64,000 nucleotides of DNA from Euglena gracilis (taxonomy: Eukaryota; Euglenida; Euglenophyceae; Euglenales): NCBI GenBank assembly GCA_039621445.1, contig CP154956.1, positions 80,286,474 to 80,350,473 of the forward strand. The letters run 5' to 3'. Made by a program: the position numbers and the translations under genes. Below are positions 63,731-64,000 of this stretch, one piece after another. Position 1 is the first letter of the stretch. The number at the start of each line of letters is the position of its first letter. The notes beneath the pieces were generated by a model, which saw only the letters and a list, made by a program, of their open reading frames with translations, was not told the DNA's origin and made no database searches.

Positions 63731-63785
63731 CCGGCCGGAGGCCGGGCCAGCCGGCCGAAGGCCGGCCCAGCCGGCCGCAGGCCGG
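63731..63785. repeat. Three CCGGCC-GNA-GGCCGG hairpins at exact 20-bp period
   Basis: Stem-loops at 63,731-63,745, 63,751-63,765 and 63,771-63,785 with triloops GGA, GAA and GCA. The stems are identical and only the middle loop base varies. Confidence 0.9.
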
Positions 63786-63893
63786 CCAGCCAACTGGGCT
63801 GTCCGGCTCACTTATCCCTGCATTTTTCCCCCTCATCACAGCCCCTCCATCACAGCCCCCCAGCCTTGATCTAGCTCCACCCATCATGTGAAC

Positions 63894-63938
63894 AATATAT
63901 ATATATATATAGAAATATATATATATATATATATTCCC
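63894..63938. repeat. (TA)n microsatellite, two blocks
   Basis: TA runs separated by GAAATA. Confidence 0.95.
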
Positions 63939-64000
63939 CCCAGCCCTAGGTTCGTATGCCCCGGGACCGCCCCCCACCTGCCCCCGTGGGGGGGGGGGGG

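Noticed and set aside
1-64000. rRNA genes, dinoflagellate spliced-leader genes, bacterial operons
   Set aside because: Looked for; nothing resembling them was seen by eye, though short diverged copies could be missed.

Overview
This window is nuclear DNA from a eukaryote and is dominated by mobile elements and repeats. I see no bacterial-type operons, no rRNA and no convincing tRNA gene. The elements are a LINE, a Ty3/gypsy LTR element, two DIRS-like tyrosine-recombinase elements, many short inverted-repeat elements and abundant microsatellites. Both Gag-like proteins carry glycine-lysine tracts (GKGKGK). The LTR element encodes a cytosine-5 DNA methyltransferase, a trait published for retrotransposons of Symbiodinium dinoflagellates and charophyte algae. 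A dinoflagellate or another unicellular alga is my best guess, but the sequence does not prove it.

Layout. (1) 1-5.6 kb: a minus-strand LINE with an ORF1-like region, AP endonuclease, reverse transcriptase and the start of RNase H, running off the left edge. (2) 5.6-12 kb: non-coding repeats, including an array of imperfect palindromes, a degenerate telomere-like tract bounded by inverted repeats, decamer arrays and a terminal-inverted-repeat element. (3) 12-25 kb: GC-rich, protein-like islands, several preceded by splice-acceptor-like YAG, in AT-richer sequence. One island is split by a hAT-like element with a perfect 8-bp target duplication. This interval also holds a dense cluster of GAAGCG-N6-CGCTTC hairpins (15.8-17.8 kb). 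(4) 25-31 kb: repeats and low-complexity DNA. (5) 31.0-48.6 kb: a DIRS-like element (minus strand: gag, RT/RNase H, tyrosine recombinase) with inverted termini and an internal complementary region. Its RT is split by a complete 12.7-kb Ty3/gypsy element (33,998-46,679). (6) 48.6-52.8 kb: a dispersed repeat, a decayed chromodomain reading frame and a second, truncated DIRS-like element on the plus strand. (7) 53-64 kb: nested short transposons with C(n)G(n) and GGCGC-N3-GCGCC hairpins, a 1.76-kb element with a 10-bp target duplication and an AT-rich core, palindrome arrays and microsatellites.

How it fits together. Insertions are nested: gypsy in DIRS, hAT-like element in a putative exon, and a fold-back in a MULE-like element. 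Target duplications let several pre-insertion sites be reconstructed. The gypsy element is organised LTR - initiator-Met-tRNA primer site - gag - (in-frame UGA) - methyltransferase - protease - RT - RNase H - integrase - long GC-rich 3' region with an opposite-strand reading frame - polypurine tract - LTR. Most element reading frames carry frameshifts, often at long G or C runs, so they are either decayed or affected by homopolymer errors. The most unusual signal is that short perfect hairpins with conserved loop length but different arm sequences recur across the window.
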